DNA from: Geothermobacter sp964441925
GTDB lineage: Bacteria; Desulfobacterota; Desulfuromonadia; Desulfuromonadales; Geothermobacteraceae
Assembly (NCBI GenBank): GCA_964441925.1
Contig: CAYTVY010000139.1
Coordinates: 1-6,097 of the forward strand
Length of the DNA stretch: 6,097 bases
Reading direction: 5' to 3'
The translations under genes were made by a program, and so were the position numbers. Shown piece by piece: positions 5,893 through 6,097 of this stretch (within the stretch, counting starts at the first letter, position 1; each line of letters starts with the position of its first letter). A model generated the notes under the pieces. The model was not told the origin of the DNA. It did not search any database and saw nothing but the letters and a program-made list of their open reading frames with translations.

Positions 5893-5915
5893 GTGTTGAT
5901 GGAACATCCTAACAC
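5893..5915. promoter_or_regulatory. Inverted repeat over the HEPN/MNT promoter (possible operator)
   Basis: GTGTT-GATG (5893-5901) and CATC-CT-AACAC (5905-5915) are complementary apart from a 2-nt bulge, around a GAA centre. The repeat covers the proposed -10 box and start site, where a bound repressor would block transcription. It could also form a hairpin at the 5' end of the transcript. No regulator gene is adjacent, so autoregulation by the toxin-antitoxin complex is only a guess. Confidence 0.3.
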
Positions 5916-5934
5916 CCACTGTCGCCTCTTTGAA
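5906..5934 (-). promoter_or_regulatory. Putative promoter of the HEPN/MNT operon
   Basis: On the minus strand, TTCAAA (5934-5929) is separated by exactly 17 nt from TAGGAT (5911-5906). The -10 is preceded by TG one base away (TGTTAGGAT), an extended -10 arrangement. Each hexamer matches the sigma-70 consensus at four of six positions. The start site would be near 5899, giving a leader of roughly 36 nt before the HEPN ATG. Confidence 0.4.
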
Positions 5935-5946
5935 GTGAAAGCATGG

Positions 5947-5999
5947 GACAAAGGCGCGACAAAGGGCAAAGCAAGCAAAGGGGTCGAGCTTGACAAATG
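5947..5999. repeat. Short imperfect ACAAAG-type repeats upstream of the HEPN/MNT operon
   Basis: GACAAAGG occurs at 5947-5954 and 5958-5965, an 11-bp step. It is followed by degenerate copies GCAAAG (5966-5971), GCAAAGG (5975-5981) and GACAAATG (5992-5999). The run is purine-rich on the plus strand and unlike the surrounding DNA. It sits just upstream of the proposed operon promoter and could be a regulator-binding array or low-complexity debris. The 5864-6039 spacer otherwise contains no gene I can support. Confidence 0.35.
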
Positions 6000-6039
6000 G
6001 GCATTTGAGGTTGGCTCGTGACAAGCATGCCCCCGCCCA

Positions 6040-6097
6040 TCACTCCTTCGGCTCCGCCACCACTTCCGGGCCGAGCAGCACCGCCAGCCAGCGGGTG
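6040..6097 (-). CDS. C-terminal end of an unidentified protein (partial)
   Basis: A minus-strand frame enters from the right edge and ends at a TGA (6042-6040), giving the last 18 residues, TRWLAVLLGPEVVAEPKE. The codons are GC-rich at third positions (CTG, CTC, GTG, GCG, GAG), like the housekeeping genes here and unlike the intervening spacer, which supports a genuine gene end. The fragment is too short to identify. The gene reads in the same direction as the HEPN/MNT operon and lies 176 bp upstream of it. I see no clear T-tailed terminator after it. Confidence 0.55.
   Translation of the reverse strand, partial: TRWLAVLLGPEVVAEPKE

Noticed and set aside
5990..5995. Exact TTGACA on the plus strand as a -35 box
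   Set aside because: No -10-like hexamer lies 16-18 nt downstream, and no plus-strand gene follows.
5785..6021. Plus-strand 78-codon frame through the HEPN promoter region
   Set aside because: The first part is antisense to the HEPN gene and the remainder translates the short ACAAAG repeats. No domain and no ribosome site.
1..6097. CRISPR array, tRNA or rRNA genes
   Set aside because: I saw no regularly spaced repeats with unique spacers, no tRNA cloverleaf and no rRNA-like sequence on either strand.

Overview
The window is GC-rich chromosomal DNA from a bacterium. The style (heavily GC-biased third codon positions, a plant/proteobacterial-type glutamate-cysteine ligase, a classical transketolase) suggests a proteobacterium or a Desulfuromonadales-like relative. 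That placement is a guess from sequence style; no rRNA or lineage marker is present.

Layout, left to right. Positions 1-130 hold no convincing gene but carry an 11-bp direct repeat flanking a set of nested inverted repeats. A 59-aa orphan gene on the minus strand (355-176) has its own perfect TATAAT box, a good Shine-Dalgarno (SD) sequence and an intrinsic terminator. Next, also on minus, is a 224-aa DJ-1/PfpI-superfamily protein of the Hsp31 type (1116-442). It is divergent, across 128 bp, from a plus-strand glutamate-cysteine ligase gene (1245-2615). A gene-free 371-bp gap containing a strong terminator-like hairpin leads to a complete transketolase gene (2987-4972), which ends in a series of hairpins including a probable bidirectional terminator.

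Facing transketolase on the minus strand is a two-gene HEPN/MNT toxin-antitoxin operon (5863-5143). The HEPN protein has the RX4HXY motif and the partner has the minimal nucleotidyltransferase GSX10DXD motif; the genes overlap by 8 nt. Upstream is a plausible promoter overlapped by an inverted repeat, then a short run of ACAAAG-type repeats. The right edge holds the last 18 codons of another minus-strand gene.

Functionally, the left half pairs two genes plausibly linked to thiol and carbonyl stress: an Hsp31-like protein (family members detoxify methylglyoxal or repair glycated or misfolded protein) and the first enzyme of glutathione synthesis. Transketolase is a central pentose-phosphate enzyme. 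The HEPN/MNT pair, in visibly less GC-rich DNA between housekeeping-type genes, looks like an accessory insertion. No wholly new system is evident. The points most worth checking are the HEPN/MNT module with its promoter architecture, the repeat-flanked palindromic element at the left edge, and the hairpin cluster after transketolase.
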